In this document: piece after piece, positions 21,696-33,038 of the stretch
How the letters are laid out: every line of letters starts with the position of its first letter
How positions within the stretch are numbered: position 1 is the first letter of the stretch
Source: Euphorbia lathyris
Lineage: Eukaryota; Streptophyta; Magnoliopsida; Malpighiales; Euphorbiaceae
DNA length: 64,000 bases
NCBI RefSeq assembly: GCF_963576675.1
Contig: NC_088915.1
Coordinates: 86,871,501 to 86,935,500, forward strand
Direction of reading: 5' to 3'
Notes under the pieces: model-generated
Told to the model about the DNA's origin: nothing
The model's database searches: none
Seen by the model: only the letters and a program-made list of their open reading frames with translations
Made by a program: the position numbers and the translations under genes

Positions 21696-22922
21696 ATGTC
21701 TTCTTTACAAACTTCATCTCTTCTCTTCCCATCAACAACACTAAAATCCGCCATTTCTGTTCCCAAAATTCCTTCAATTCGTCTCCCAATTATCCCCAAA
21801 CCACAAAATTCATCAAACTTAGTCGAGAAACTCAAATTCAACCATGGAAATGGAAGAACACCCCCACAAAAGAATGAAACTTTCATCAATCCCAAATCTC
21901 CCAACTCAAATCAAACCCTCCAACTCTATGCTATTTTAGAAGCTGTAGCAGACAGAATAGAGATGCACCAAAACGTCGCCGTTCAACGAGATAACTGGAA
22001 CAAACTCCTCTTAAACTCCACCAACATGATCATTCTATCCGCCACCACTATGGCCGGAATTGCATCAACTTCCACCGGAGATTCTTCTCATCTTGCTTTA
22101 AACCTATCTTCCACTCTTTTATTCACTGCTGCTACCGGAATGCTACTTATTATCAACAAAATCCAACCCTCCCAGCTCGCTGAAGAACAGCGAAACGCTA
22201 CCAGATTGTTTAAACAGCTTTATAAACGAATCGAAACCACACTCGCGACTCTCGATCATAATAATCGGAGTGCGGTTAGTGTGAACGCAATAATGGAGAA
22301 AGTTTTAGCTTTGGATGAAGCTTTTCCACTTCCTTTATTAGGGAAAATGATTAACAAATTCCCTTCGAGATTCGAAGCTCCGATTTGGTGGACCAAATCG
22401 GAGACGATAAGAGAAGGAAACCGTAATAGTAATGGTAATGGATGGAATGAGGAATTACAGTCGGAGATGAGAGAAATTGCTCGAGTTATAAAAGGGAAAG
22501 ATAGTGAAGATTATATGAAATTGGGGAATATTGCATTGAAAATTAATAAGATTTTGGCGGTTTCGGGACCGTTGTTGACTGGCATTGCGGCGGCGGGATC
22601 TGTGTTTGCGGGGAATGGGAGTTGGGGAGGGATAGTGGCAGCCACGGCGGGGGCATTGGCTTGTACGGTGAATACATTAGAACATGGTGGACAAGTTGGA
22701 ATGGTGGTTGAAATGTATAGAAATTGTGCGGGATTTTTTGAACTTATGGAGGAAACGATTGAATCTACGTTGGAAGAAAGTGACGTGGAGAGAAGAGAGA
22801 ATGGTGAAATGTTTGAAATGAATTTGAGTTTACAGCTTGGAAGAAGTTTGTCGGAGCTCAGAGATCTTGGTCGGAAATCAAATGGAAACGATGTTGATGA
22901 ATTTGCTAGCAAGCTCTTCTAA
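21696..22922 (+). CDS. probable F-box protein At4g22030-family protein
   Basis: Single-exon gene of 408 codons. I take the ATG at 21696 (MSSLQTSSLLFPSTT); the frame is open for three more codons upstream but without an ATG. The first 60 or so residues are Ser/Thr/Pro-rich, like an organelle transit peptide. Then come LYAILEAVADRIEMHQN and NMIILSATTMAGIAS (hydrophobic), LFTAATGMLLIINKIQPSQLAEEQRNATRLFKQL, MEKVLALDEAFPLPLLGKMI, FEAPIWWTKSE, a second hydrophobic stretch LLTGIAAAGSVFAGN...GGIVAATAGALA, and NTLEHGGQVGMVVEMYRNC. This word order is that of plant proteins annotated 'probable F-box protein At4g22030'. I see no F-box motif in it, so that family name may mislead. The two hydrophobic stretches and the N-terminus suggest a membrane-associated organelle protein, but this is inference. 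A truncated paralogue lies 5 kb upstream. Confidence 0.85.
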   Translation: MSSLQTSSLLFPSTTLKSAISVPKIPSIRLPIIPKPQNSSNLVEKLKFNHGNGRTPPQKNETFINPKSPNSNQTLQLYAILEAVADRIEMHQNVAVQRDNWNKLLLNSTNMIILSATTMAGIASTSTGDSSHLALNLSSTLLFTAATGMLLIINKIQPSQLAEEQRNATRLFKQLYKRIETTLATLDHNNRSAVSVNAIMEKVLALDEAFPLPLLGKMINKFPSRFEAPIWWTKSETIREGNRNSNGNGWNEELQSEMREIARVIKGKDSEDYMKLGNIALKINKILAVSGPLLTGIAAAGSVFAGNGSWGGIVAATAGALACTVNTLEHGGQVGMVVEMYRNCAGFFELMEETIESTLEESDVERRENGEMFEMNLSLQLGRSLSELRDLGRKSNGNDVDEFASKLF

Positions 22923-24354
22923 AATTGTCTTGATACGATTCGTATCCTTATTTATTCATTCTTTATTTTTTGAAATTAATTCGTTGTGTATATACATAGA
23001 GGAAATGTAAATTTGGTTACATATTCATACAATTTCATACATATTACTAGTGAAATTTTCATTCTGGGTGACGAATATTGAGCAAACGAAAAAGAGATCC
23101 AATCAGAGATATGAATTTCAAACAAAATCAAGAAAACACAGAATTATGAAAACACAAACATAGGGATAAAAAAATATAAATGGAAAGAGAAATAAGAAAG
23201 ACGGAAATCTTCGAAAATTTCAATGATGTTATTTGGACGTGGATTGCTACTACCGCTCTCATTTGAATTTTTTTCCCCTTTCATAATTTTATTAAAAACT
23301 GAAAATTCTCTCTTCAAAATCACAAACCCAAACAATAATAATTAAAATTAGGAAAATAATTGATGTGTGACGCGAAAACCCCGAAAATGGATGATTACGA
23401 GTCGGAAACATTAAATTTTATGTTTTTTATCAACGAAATCATGAAATAATGTATATTTTATGTGACGATTTTATAATTTTTGTCACAAGAAATGGACAAT
23501 TTTGCATTTTTCGTCACAGAAAAGTGGTCGATTTTGCATTTTGGGGTCAAATTTTTTCTTACCCTAGGTGGGCAAAATCAAAACGTTCTCTCAAAAAAAT
23601 TTGAAAAGAGTAAAATTATCCTAACTAGTATTTTGAAGGCAGTAAATAGCAACACCCGAAACAGGGCTCATCATTTGATAGAGTATTGATATATCATTTC
23701 AATACATTATTTGTTTTTTTATTTTAAATTTGTCTTTTTGTGGTGTTTTTTTTTTATACCTTTGTGTATGTTTTTTCTCTCTTGTGGATCTCGTTTGTAT
23801 GAGATTTATTAGTTAACACACCTTCACATATAAAACAAAAATTTGGTCATAAAACGTATCCTATAATATATATAAAAAATTTCCTAAAATAAAAGGTATC
23901 CTCTAATTATTATTATTTGCATTTATTATTATTTATTGTCACTAATATAATTAATTGATTTTTCCTGTAATCAATTATTTTCAATGTTAATTAAATATTT
24001 TGATATCTATTATCTTTTACCCAATAAAACTAAATTAGGTAACAACCATTTTCTCTCCGGATTTTAATCTCTCAATCTAATTTATTTCATACTATTTTTA
24101 AGTCCCTTAATTTATTTATTTTTTCATTTCCATATATTTTTCATATTATATTTTTTATTTTAGAAACTCAATCATTTTTTTTTCATTTCAATTTTTTTCA
24201 TACTATTTTGTTGGATAAATATGTTTTATAGAATTAATAATAAATATTGAATAAATTATTATCTTGGATAAAAATTATTAATTATATATTAATTGAATGA
24301 ATGTATAGTGTTTTATGATAAATAGACCCTACTAATAATTGTTCTACTAAAATT
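22923..24354. other. 3' flank and AT-rich spacer
   Basis: To about 23800 it is the duplicated flank (polyadenylation is likely near the AATTAATTCGTTGTGTATATAC stretch at 22974). 23360-23690 is single-copy DNA absent from the left copy. 23800-24354 is AT-rich. No gene. Confidence 0.4.
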
Positions 24355-24372
24355 AGAAGTAACAAATCTTCC
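24355..24372. repeat. LINE target-site duplication, left copy
   Basis: AGAAGTAACAAATCTTCC is repeated at 28749-28766 directly after the A-tail. Confidence 0.9.
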
Positions 24373-24374
24373 CC

Positions 24375-24566
24375 TGTAAAGTCAGTAATTCTATATCCCC
24401 TGTGGAGTGCCCTCCTGTGAAAGCTATGGGTGTTAACAAGGTGAGTTTGAAGAAGCCTAAAGGTAACCCCAAAAAGAGCCAGAATTCTTTGGGTTCTTGG
24501 GATAAGAGGGGACCTGCGGGCTCTTCCTCTAGGCTCTCAGGAGCCCCTAATAAATACCTTGCTTAA
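24375..24566 (+). pseudogene. LINE ORF1, C-terminal 63 codons
   Basis: Open frame ending VSLKKPKGNPKKSQNSLGSW...GAPNKYLA then TAA; Lys/Ser-rich, as ORF1 tails are. The start is missing because the element was truncated on insertion. ORF2 begins 32 bp downstream. Confidence 0.6.
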
Positions 24567-24598
24567 GGTTTGGGTCTGGGCCAGTTTCCTCTTTTCTG

Positions 24599-27500
24599 AT
24601 GGACTTTTGCATTTGGAATGTTAGGGGTGCGGCTAGTAAGGCTACCCGCATTCATGTAAACGACCTTATCAAGCAGTTTAATCCCTCTTGTTTTGCCCTT
24701 CTCGAAACTAAGGTTAGTGGAGTCAAGGCTGATGAGGTGGTGAGTAAATTTAAGTCTTGGAGTTGTATCAGATCTGAGGCTACTGGTAGGGCTGGGGGGA
24801 TTTGGCTGTTTTGGAAGCCTAATCGAATTAGGATTGATATTATTAATCTTGATAGACAGTGTATCCATAGCAAGGTTTGTTATCCTGGCAGTAACCCCTT
24901 CTATGTGACTTTTGTTTATGCTGATCCGGTTCTTTCTAACCGTAAACGCCTTTGGGAGCTGTTGTATTCCATTAGCACTAGCATGGTGGATGCGTGGATT
25001 GTTGCTGGGGACTTTAACGATATTGCCCTCTTGAGTGATCAAAGAGGGGGGGCAATCATTATGTTAACCGGTGCCTTAATCATAAGCAGGATATGGTCCG
25101 TTGTGGGCTGTCTGATTTGGGGGCCGCTGGTCATAAATTCACTTGGAAAAGGAATAGTGTGTTTGTAAGACTGGATAAAGCTTATGTGAATATGGCTGCT
25201 CTTTACAGATTTCCTGATTTATATGTGCTGAATCTTCCTTTCCGGCACTCTGACCATTGTCCTATTCTGGTTAGATTGGTTAAGAGTAATGAGCTGAAAG
25301 GGAATAGGCCTTTTAGGTACCTTGTTGCTTGGGATGCCCATCCTGGTTTTGGTGACTTTGTTAAGGATAATTGGCAACCGCATTCTGATGTTCTCCTGGC
25401 AGCAGAGGAGTTCAAAAGGGAGGTGGTTGGATGGAATAAAAACATCTTTGGACATATTGTCCGAAGGAAGAATAAGTTGTTGAACAGGATGGAAGGGCTT
25501 CAGCGTTGTTTGGAGGCTCGTTTCGACCACAGTTTGAGTTGCCAGCTTAGAGCACTCCAGAATGAATTGGAAGCGGTTCTTAGACAGGAGGAGCTCCTCT
25601 GGTTCCAGAAGTCTAGAAAAGCTTGGATTAAGGATGGTGACCGGAATACTAGATTCTTTCATCTTTCAACTATTATCAGGAGGAAGAGGAATCGAATCGA
25701 CGCTATTAAAGACTCCAATGGTGATTGGATTTATGAGGAGGAAATCATTCGCCGCCTTGCTCTCGATTTCTATAAGAACCTCTTTGAAGCTGAAGAGGTG
25801 GATCTGAGCAGAGCTCATTCCAGGATTTCCTTTCCTAGGTTACAGGAGGATGTTAGGGTCGAAGCTTTTCGCCCTATTAGCATTAAAGATATTGAGATCG
25901 CCTTCTCTAGCATTGGGGCTACTAAAGCTCCTGTGATCGATGGTATTCCTGCGTGTTTTTACCATAAACACTGGGATACGGTCAAGGATGGTGTGTTCAA
26001 CTTTATCCTTGGGGTGTTTGGGGGTTCCATTGACATCAGTCTGGTTAATAAAACTCTCCTCGTCCTGATCCCTAAAGTTGAGAAACCCTCTTCTTTTTTG
26101 CAAATGCGGCCTATCAGTCTTTGTAATGTTATTTATAAAGCGGTCACAAAGATTATAGCCAATCGTCTTCGGATTATCCTTCCTGGGGTTATTAGTCAGA
26201 ACCAGGGGAGCTTCGTCCCTGGTAGGCAAATGATGGATAATGTGGTTGTCGCCCAGGAGATGATTCATTCTATGAAAGTTAGGAAAGGCAAGAAAGGGAT
26301 TGTGGCCCTTAAGCTCGATTTGGAGAAAGCATATGATCGCTTAAATTGGAGCTTTCTTATGGATAGCTTATATAGAGTGGGAATCCCTGAGAACTGGAGG
26401 AAGCTAATTGAAGATTGTATCTCTTCTCCTGTCTTCCATGTCCTGATTAATGGGGATATGTCTGAGGAATTCTCTCCGTCTAGGGGTATTAGGCAAGGGG
26501 ATCCGATGAGCCCTTTTCTCCTCGTGATAGCTATGGAGCGGCTGGCCCTCCTTATTCAAGAAGCGGTGGATAACGGCTCCCTTCATCCTGTGTCTATTAA
26601 TAGGTTTTGCCCTCCTATTTCCCATTTGTTTTTTGCAGATGATGTGATGCTGTTTGTGGATGGGAATGAGGAGCAAATTGGTGTTATCATGAATATTCTG
26701 GATAATTTCTGTGCTGCCTCTGGTCAAAAGATTAACATCCATAAGTCTCGAATGCTTTGTTCTAAAAATATGGATAGAAGTGTTTGTAAGAGGCTTAGCG
26801 ATTTGTCGGGTATTCCTCTTACCCAATCCTTGGGGAAGTATTTGGGGGTTCAGCTCCATAGTGAAAGAGTGACCAAAGCCTCTTTTAAGGAGATTATGGA
26901 TAGGACAAATGGGTTATGTGCTAGCTGGAAAGCTAATTCTCTCTCCTTTGCTGGGCGCCTTACCTTAATTCAGTCTGTCAATTGTGCAGCTCCGAATCAT
27001 ATCATGCAGGCCTGTAATCTGCCCATGCCGGTTCTTAATGACCTTGACAAGATTAATCGGCGCTTTCTTTGGGGGGAGTCTGGAGAAGGGAAGAAAATCC
27101 ACCTGGTTCCCTGGAAGGAGGTTTGCCAGCCTAAATCTATGGGAGGGCTCGGTATAAGACAGGCTAAGGATAATAATAAAGTCCTTTTGATGAAGCTCCT
27201 TTGGCGTATGTGGCAGTCTCCCTCTTCTCTTTGGGTTCGGCTACTTCGTGGTAAATACAGAAAGGATAAGATCTTTGGTGGTCCGAAAGATAGGGTTGCT
27301 AATTGCTCTTTTACTTGGAAAGGTCTTAGTGCTGTCTTTGCTGAGTTCTGTTCAGGCGTTGGTCTGGATGTGGGGAATGGCAAATTTATCAGTTTTTGGT
27401 ATGACTCCTGGATTGGGGATAGACCTCTTATAGATATCTGTTGCGTTCCCCCGCCTTCCAGTACCCACCATTGGAGGATTGCGGATGTGGTTGACGCTGA

Positions 27501-28698
27501 GGGTGATTGGAAGTGGCCTATGTTTGAGTCCTTCTTTGGTCTGGATATTCTCCTTAAGATCAGGGGAGTCAAGGTTAGTACTCAGGAGGAAGATATGGAC
27601 AAGCACTGTTGGGCGCTTTCCAATAATGGTATGTATTCTTGTAAGTCTGCTTTTGAAGCCTTCTCTTGTAATGGGTCCGGTCAGCCCTCCTTTTCTTGGA
27701 AGTCCATTTGGGCTTTGAAGATCCCTTACAGAATCAGGAGCTTTATTTGGCTGGGAATGAAAGACAGATTGCTGACCAATGTCGATAGGCACAGAAGGCA
27801 TCTTGCTATCTCTGGTGCTTGTAGTAGGTGTTCTGGCCATGTTGAGTCCCTTTGCCATGCTCTGAGGGATTGTTCTAAAAGTATGAAGGTTTGGAAGGAA
27901 GTCCTTCCTCCTCACATTCTTCCGTCCTTCCTTGCCTATCCTGAGGCTGATTGGTTCCAATCTGGGGTGAGTGGGAAGCTTCTGGCTAAGGTTGAGCATG
28001 GGGAGGTTATCTTTGCTATCATTTGTCACCAAATATGGAAGTGGAGAAATGAAGAAATCTTTGGTGGTAAGGAGATGTATGTTCATAACTTACCTGAGTT
28101 TTTCTCGAGGAAGCTCTCTTCAGTTATTGAAAGTTTTAAAGGGGATTCTTTGGTTAGAGCTTCTCAGAATAAGGAGGAGCGTCTTGTCGGTTGGTGTAGG
28201 CCCAAGGAAGGGGTGGTGAAGCTCAATACAGATGGTTCTTGTCTGGCTAGTGGGAGAATTGCGGCCGGAGGGGTTTTAAGGGATGGAGGGGGTGCCTGGA
28301 TGTCTGGTTTCTCTCATAACATTGGTATGGGTTCATCCTTCTCGGCGGAGCTGTGGGGTATCCTCTCTGGGATTAAGCTTGCCAAGAGTCTGGGTGTCAA
28401 GAGGCTCTCAGTGGAGTCTGATAATAAGGAGGCCATTGATATGATCTCCGACAATCATGTTATCTGTTTTATTAGCCAAAACCTTATTAAAGCCATTAGG
28501 AGGCTTGTCTCCGATTTTGAATCTGTTGAGTTCAGACATATTTACAGAGAGCAAAACCGTATTGCGGACCGCCTGGCTGCTGCTGGCCATGAGAGGATGT
28601 TGGGCGTCTCCATTCTTTCTAGTCCTCCTTCCTTTCTCTTACCCCTTCTGCTTGAAGACAGGATCGGGGTCAGCTTTCCTAGGCTGATCCCAGGCTAA
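24599..28698 (+). pseudogene. LINE ORF2: endonuclease - reverse transcriptase - RNase H, one frameshift
   Basis: Starts MDFCIWNVRGAASK at 24599. APE-type endonuclease residues are present: N in WNVRG, E in LLETKV, Y in FVYADP, D and N in AGDFNDI, and SDHCP near 25250. The frame shifts in a G7 run at 25046-25052 and continues from about 25050 in the next frame as an open stretch to 28698. Reverse transcriptase: KAPVIDGIPACFYH, LDLEKAYDRLNW (catalytic D), GIRQGDPMSPFLL and FADDVMLF (catalytic DD, about 26635). A CX2C...H...C segment (CSRCSGHVESLCHALRDC) follows. RNase H: LNTDGSC, FSAELWGI, VESDNKEA and NRIADRLAA retain all four acidic residues. A single base restores continuity in principle, so this is a young copy. 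It is not a host gene. Confidence 0.92.
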
Positions 28699-28748
28699 GT
28701 TGTGCTTGTTTCGTTTTGTTTTTCCTTTCCTTGTTTACCAAAAAAAAA

Positions 28749-28766
28749 AGAAGTAACAAATCTTCC
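28749..28766. repeat. LINE target-site duplication, right copy
   Basis: AGAAGTAACAAATCTTCC; the first A overlaps the A-tail. Confidence 0.9.
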
Positions 28767-28839
28767 TAGTGGTATGTTATTTAAAGGTTTTATTTATTTT
28801 TTTAGGTAGAGATGGTAAGTAAAGATCCCGTTAAATAAT

Positions 28840-29374
28840 GGCCTAATATATCATCAGCTCCCTGAACTTGTCCATAATAGTAGATTAGCTCCCTAAACTT
28901 TGCAAGTGTCTCACCAGCTCATTTCGTATCACCAACTCTCTGAACTTGTCAATAAAAGTAGATTAGCTCCCTGAACTTTATAAGTATCTCACTTACTCCC
29001 TAAACTTGCTTATTCGGTAACAACTAAATACAAAAACCATAATGCTAACTCTCAATCCTCATCCAATTCAGCCTCTCAAACCTGCAACACTAATTCTTAT
29101 AATAGGTTGAAAGGAGAATAGAAAAAATTACCTCTCGAATAGATGAAGATGTGTTTTGAGAACTTAAATTTAATAGGTTTTTGTATTCAATTGTTATGGA
29201 ATAAGCAAGTTCAGGGAACTGATGAGACACTTATAAAGTTCAATGAGCTAATTTACTTTATTGGACAAGTTCATGAAGTTAGTAATACGAAATAATTAAA
29301 TTCAAAGAGATTGTGAGACACTTGTAAAATTTAAGGACTCAGTCTATTACTATTGATAGGTGATATATTAAGCC
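28840..29374. mobile_element. long-TIR MITE, MULE-like
   Basis: Ends GGCCTAATATATCATC and GATATATTAAGCC are inverted repeats. The interior repeats 'CTCCCTGAACTTGTCCA' in one arm and its inverse in the other. Flanked by TTAAATAAT (28831-28839) and TTGAATAAT (29375-29383), a 9-bp duplication with one difference, as for Mutator-like elements. No coding. Confidence 0.7.
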
Positions 29375-29518
29375 TTGAATAATCTATACTTGTGTATGCA
29401 TGGAATCCAAGTTGTGTGGAAGACTTTTCAGATTCGAAAATTAAGACAGGGAATGGGTCCGGTCAAATAGGACTGGTCAATTTTAACAGTCCAGTCTAAA
29501 ATATTGTAATTTTTAGAG

Positions 29519-30032
29519 GGGTAAATTTCAAATAAAACCTTTGTAGTTTCACTAATTTTCAAATAAAGAATTGTGGTTTACTTTTTGTCAAAACGATGAT
29601 TGAGATTTCGCATTTTTAAAAAAACAATGACCTTTTGAAGTAATGCTATTAAAACCATTTTAACGAAAATGAAAATTTTCAAATATTAAAGTTGTTCATT
29701 GTCATATTTGCTATGGAACTACATTTTCGTTTTTCGAAAATCATCTTTTTTAGAACTTTCTATCTCTAAACATTAACTTTCTCTCTCTTTACCAAACATC
29801 ATCTAAATAATCTCAAAATAAAAAAGTTGAAGAATTAAAGTTGCTTAGAATATTAGTAGTTCTTAAAATATGTCATTTTTTAAATCGTCAATGGTGATTT
29901 TAATAGTATCAAACGAAAAAGTCTTTATTTTGCTAAAAATGAAAACCTCAGTTCTTACTTTGAAAAAAAATAAATCACAATCCTTTATCTGAAAATTAGT
30001 GAAACTACATGGATTTTATTTGAAATTTACCC
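29519..30032. mobile_element. long-TIR MITE, MULE-like
   Basis: GGGTAAATTTCAAATAAAACC and its near-inverse ATTTTATTTGAAATTTACCC form the ends; the inner part reads AAAACGATGATTGAGATTTC and similar. Flanks TTTTTAGAG (29510-29518) and TTTTTAAAG (30033-30041) form a 9-bp duplication with one difference. Confidence 0.75.
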
Positions 30033-30307
30033 TTTTTAAAGTTAACAACTGTTTATACAATCTCACAAATTTGTTAATTACTTAATGTTTGGTGGAGATT
30101 TTAGGAAAAAAAAAAACCATTATCTTTTTAAAAAGAATCAAAATTATAAAATAAATCTCTTGATATGGCGGATTTTCCAAAAAATATATATATATATATA
30201 TATTGCACGTGGTTTAAAAATTTACAAATATAAATTAGTATTTTATGAATTTTACAGTTAAATGATATATGAAATGATATATGAGTTAATTTTTCGACTA
30301 AACAATA

Positions 30308-30755
30308 AAGTGGTAAAAAACACTAGGTGCTAGTCGGGCAGACAATGACACCGAAGATTAGTCGGGAATTGATCGAATTTGTCCTTTTTTGTTAATCAAT
30401 AAATTGTTATATAAATTCAATTAAAATATGCATTATATTATCTAAAAAATAATAATATAGAAATACACGTATTTAATATATATCTTTAAAAATGTGCAAA
30501 CATCAACATTTTAACAACAATATCATTGAAACTACTCAAAAGTAAATTATGATAAAGCAAAAAATAAATTCACAATAAAAAATGTGTTTGTTCATCGTCT
30601 CTTAAGTGGCGTCGAGGTGGGCTAGGTAAAGCTCAGACGGCTAAAAATCGGTTAGGGGTCAAAAAAATGCCTAAAGAAACTAACCGTAGAAAATCAGGGT
30701 GAATTCTCGATTTCGAGCACCTAGGCGATCCAGACGGTCTTAGTTTTGAACAGTG
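30308..30755. mobile_element. hAT-type MITE
   Basis: 448 bp. CTAAACAATA stands at both sides (30298-30307 and 30756-30765), covering the 8 bp expected for hAT. Left end AAGTGGTAAAAAACACTAGG, right end TTTTGAACAGTG. CTAGTCGGGCAGACAATG and GGCGATCCAGACGGTCTTAG are family wording shared with 7497-8037 and 18008-18505. Confidence 0.7.
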
Positions 30756-30765
30756 CTAAACAATA

Positions 30766-31675
30766 TTTAAGGTTTGGTTAATTTGCAAAGTTAGACTTTG
30801 AATTTTGGATAATTTACGAAGTCAATGTTTTTAATTACTTCAAATTGCTCCCTTTTGGGGTAAATAATTAAGGACAACGATTTTTAAAGGAATGATTTGT
30901 AAACTGCAAAAAATGCACAGACTCATGTTTGCAAACTTTTAGACCACGTGGATTGTCTTTGCAAATCCGTCAAACCATAAGGTTTATTTGCATATTTCCT
31001 TATTTATATTATTAGGAATAAGGTGTAAATTTGCCCTAACGTTTTTGGAGAATTACAGATTTACTCCTAATATATGAAATAATGCAATTTTATCCCCACA
31101 TTATCAAATAAGATCAATTTTACCTTTATTTTCAAACAATATCAATTGTATCTAAGTACACGTTAATTTTGTTATACAAGCCTAACATAATATAAGCAGA
31201 ACATAAAGACGACACTAAGGGAATGTTTGTTAGCTCATTTTTATCATCTTGTTTGCCTTTTCACTTCAAATGGAGAGTTTTAGGTGTTTGGTTAGTGATC
31301 TCCTATTTACCTTTTACACCTGAAAAGCAGTCTTTTTTATAAAAATAGAGAATCCCTACTTTTTGGGAAATTAGTTTTTCCAACAGTAAACAATAGGTAA
31401 AACAAACAGACCCTAACTCTATTGAGATGTGTAAACAAATGCACAACACTGATCCTAAAATGTATTTGACGAAGGATTGTTTTACATGTATAAGGAGTTA
31501 TATAGCTCACTTGTTAAGCAATGTGAGATATTTAACGCATCATCATCACAATATCATATAAACAATGGTCTAACTTACCATAAAAGCTACTTGATAATAT
31601 GAGAATTGTCTCACTTGTATAAAAGTCATATAACTCACTTGTTAAGCAACGTGAGATATTTAATAGTAGAATTGT
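30766..31675. other. MITE-like debris, no gene
   Basis: 30770-31010 has a GGTTTGGTTAATTTGCAAAG start and an inverted CAAACCATAAGG...TTTGCATATTTCC end, suggesting another foldback element. 31019-31150 resembles one arm of the TIR family at 39.0 kb (GGTGTAAATTTGCCCTAACG). 31213-31412 has GGGAATGTTTGTTAG and AAAACAAACAGACCC as possible inverted ends. None has a clear duplication. Confidence 0.35.
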
Positions 31676-32757
31676 AAATGACTCGAGCCGTTCATGAGTG
31701 GGTTCGGCGTTCAGCTCAATAAAAACTCAATCGCATTTGGCTCGATTAATAAAAGAGCTGATCTTGAGCACAGTAAAATTTGGTTTGAAAGCTCGCGAAT
31801 AAGCTCATTTATAGGTTCGTGAATAAGTTCATCTACAAACTCGATTATAATGTTCATGAACATGTTCGTGAACAAACTCGATTCGATTATTATTTTAATA
31901 GTAGTATTTCTATAAAGGAGAAAATATAAAACTACACTTTAATAATAGTATTTTTTATAAAGGAAAAATATAAAACTACCTAGTTTTATATGAAACTATA
32001 ATTTTGTAGATTACGTAGCTTATGAATATAATTAATGAGTTGTTCGCGGACGAAGTTCATGAACAGAACTAACAAACTACGCATAAGCAAAACTCATAAC
32101 AAATAAACGAGTTGCTTGCGAATAGCTCACGATCAGATAATATTTTTAAGGGTTAATTACAAGTAGATGTCATGTGGTTACACGAATTTACAGATGGGTA
32201 CTTCTGGCATTTTCCTTTACAAACACAATCCAGTGATTTGCAAAATTTTGCATTTTTTTACTTTGCCAAATTTGGTGATAACGACCTCAAAATTAAAATT
32301 TTTTAAGAATTAAAGTTGTTTAGTATCATATTTACTATGGAACCATATTTTTAATTTTTCAAAATCATCATTTTTGGAATTTTCTCTCTTTAAACGTTAA
32401 CTTTCTCTCTCATAAAAAAATACCTAAATGACCTCAAATATAAAAAGTTGAAGAATTAAAGTTGCTTAAAATATCATTTAACTCTTAAAAAATTTCAGTC
32501 GAGATCGTTATCGGTCAAATTCTGACAAAGTGAACCTAAATGCAAAATTTTGCAAACCAGCGTTTGCAAAAAAAAAAAAAAAAAAAAAAAACCTCACAGA
32601 TGTCCATCTACAAATCAGTGAAAACACAGGGCACCTATATGTAATTAACCATTTTCTTAATGAACCAAGTTCAAATAGGACGTTGAGCTCGACCTTGTCC
32701 ATTTTCTATCGATCGAACATGAGCAGGCCAAAACTCACCTCAGCTCAATTACAACCC
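31676..32757. mobile_element. repeat of the 'gagccgttcatgagcggctc' family, split by a MITE
   Basis: Left part 31676-32150 (GTAAATGACTCGAGCCGTTCATGAG, AAAAGCTCG-type wording, AGCTCACGATCAG) and right part 32655-32757 (GAGCTCGACCTTGTCC, CTCAGCTCAATTACAACCC) are one element separated by the MITE at 32151-32650. Ends are inverted (GTAAATGACTCGAG against CTCAATTACAACCC, loosely). Other copies: 38815-39815, 40855-41365 and 41455-42060. Confidence 0.55.
32151..32650. mobile_element. long-TIR MITE nested in the preceding repeat
   Basis: Perfect terminal GGTTAATTAC / GTAATTAACC, with longer inverted similarity (AAGTAGATGTCATGTGG against the inverse of CACAGGGCACCTATAT). The flanking duplication is poorly kept. 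An A18 run at 32571-32590 lies inside. Confidence 0.55.
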
Positions 32758-33038
32758 TATTTAACACATCGAAACGCTCGTGACACAAAAAAAAAATTGA
32801 ATCAAGTACAGTGACACTAACCTAATAATTGACACGAACACGAACATGAACACGACCCACCTACACGAATTTCCACCCGTAACGTAATTTGCTCTCCAAT
32901 TGAAACATCCAATAGCATTATTCATGTTTCTCAAACAATATGATGCAATTCAACATCAAAAAAGACACAAGTTATCATTGAAAGTATTCAATTTTAACAA
33001 GAAACAAGTCAAAATCAGGACCTAAAACACCAGAAAAA

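Larger units (their letters stand above)
21430..23800 (+). repeat. segmental duplication, right copy
   Basis: Partner of 16200-17790. It keeps the complete gene and carries about 400 bp extra (about 23250-23690) relative to the left copy in the 3' flank. Confidence 0.9.
24373..28749 (+). mobile_element. L1-type LINE, nearly full ORF2, 5' truncated
   Basis: 4.38 kb from inside ORF1 to an A10 tail, bounded by a 17-18-bp duplication. It holds the end of ORF1 (24375-24566), ORF2 with endonuclease (24599 to about 25260), reverse transcriptase and RNase H to 28698, and a short T-rich 3' UTR ending CTTGTTTACC plus A-tail. It belongs with the copies at 18.7, 52.9 and 63.5 kb, which share the C-terminal VSFPRLIPG and the TTCCTTTCC...TACC(A)n tail. 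One frameshift is the only coding lesion I found. Confidence 0.93.

Noticed and set aside
25203..28086. Several minus-strand frames of 80-244 residues
   Set aside because: Antisense to the LINE ORF2; they lack domains.
31213..31412. MITE with GGGAATGTTTGTTAG / AAAACAAACAGACCC ends
   Set aside because: Ends match only loosely and I could not fix a target duplication; mentioned as debris only.
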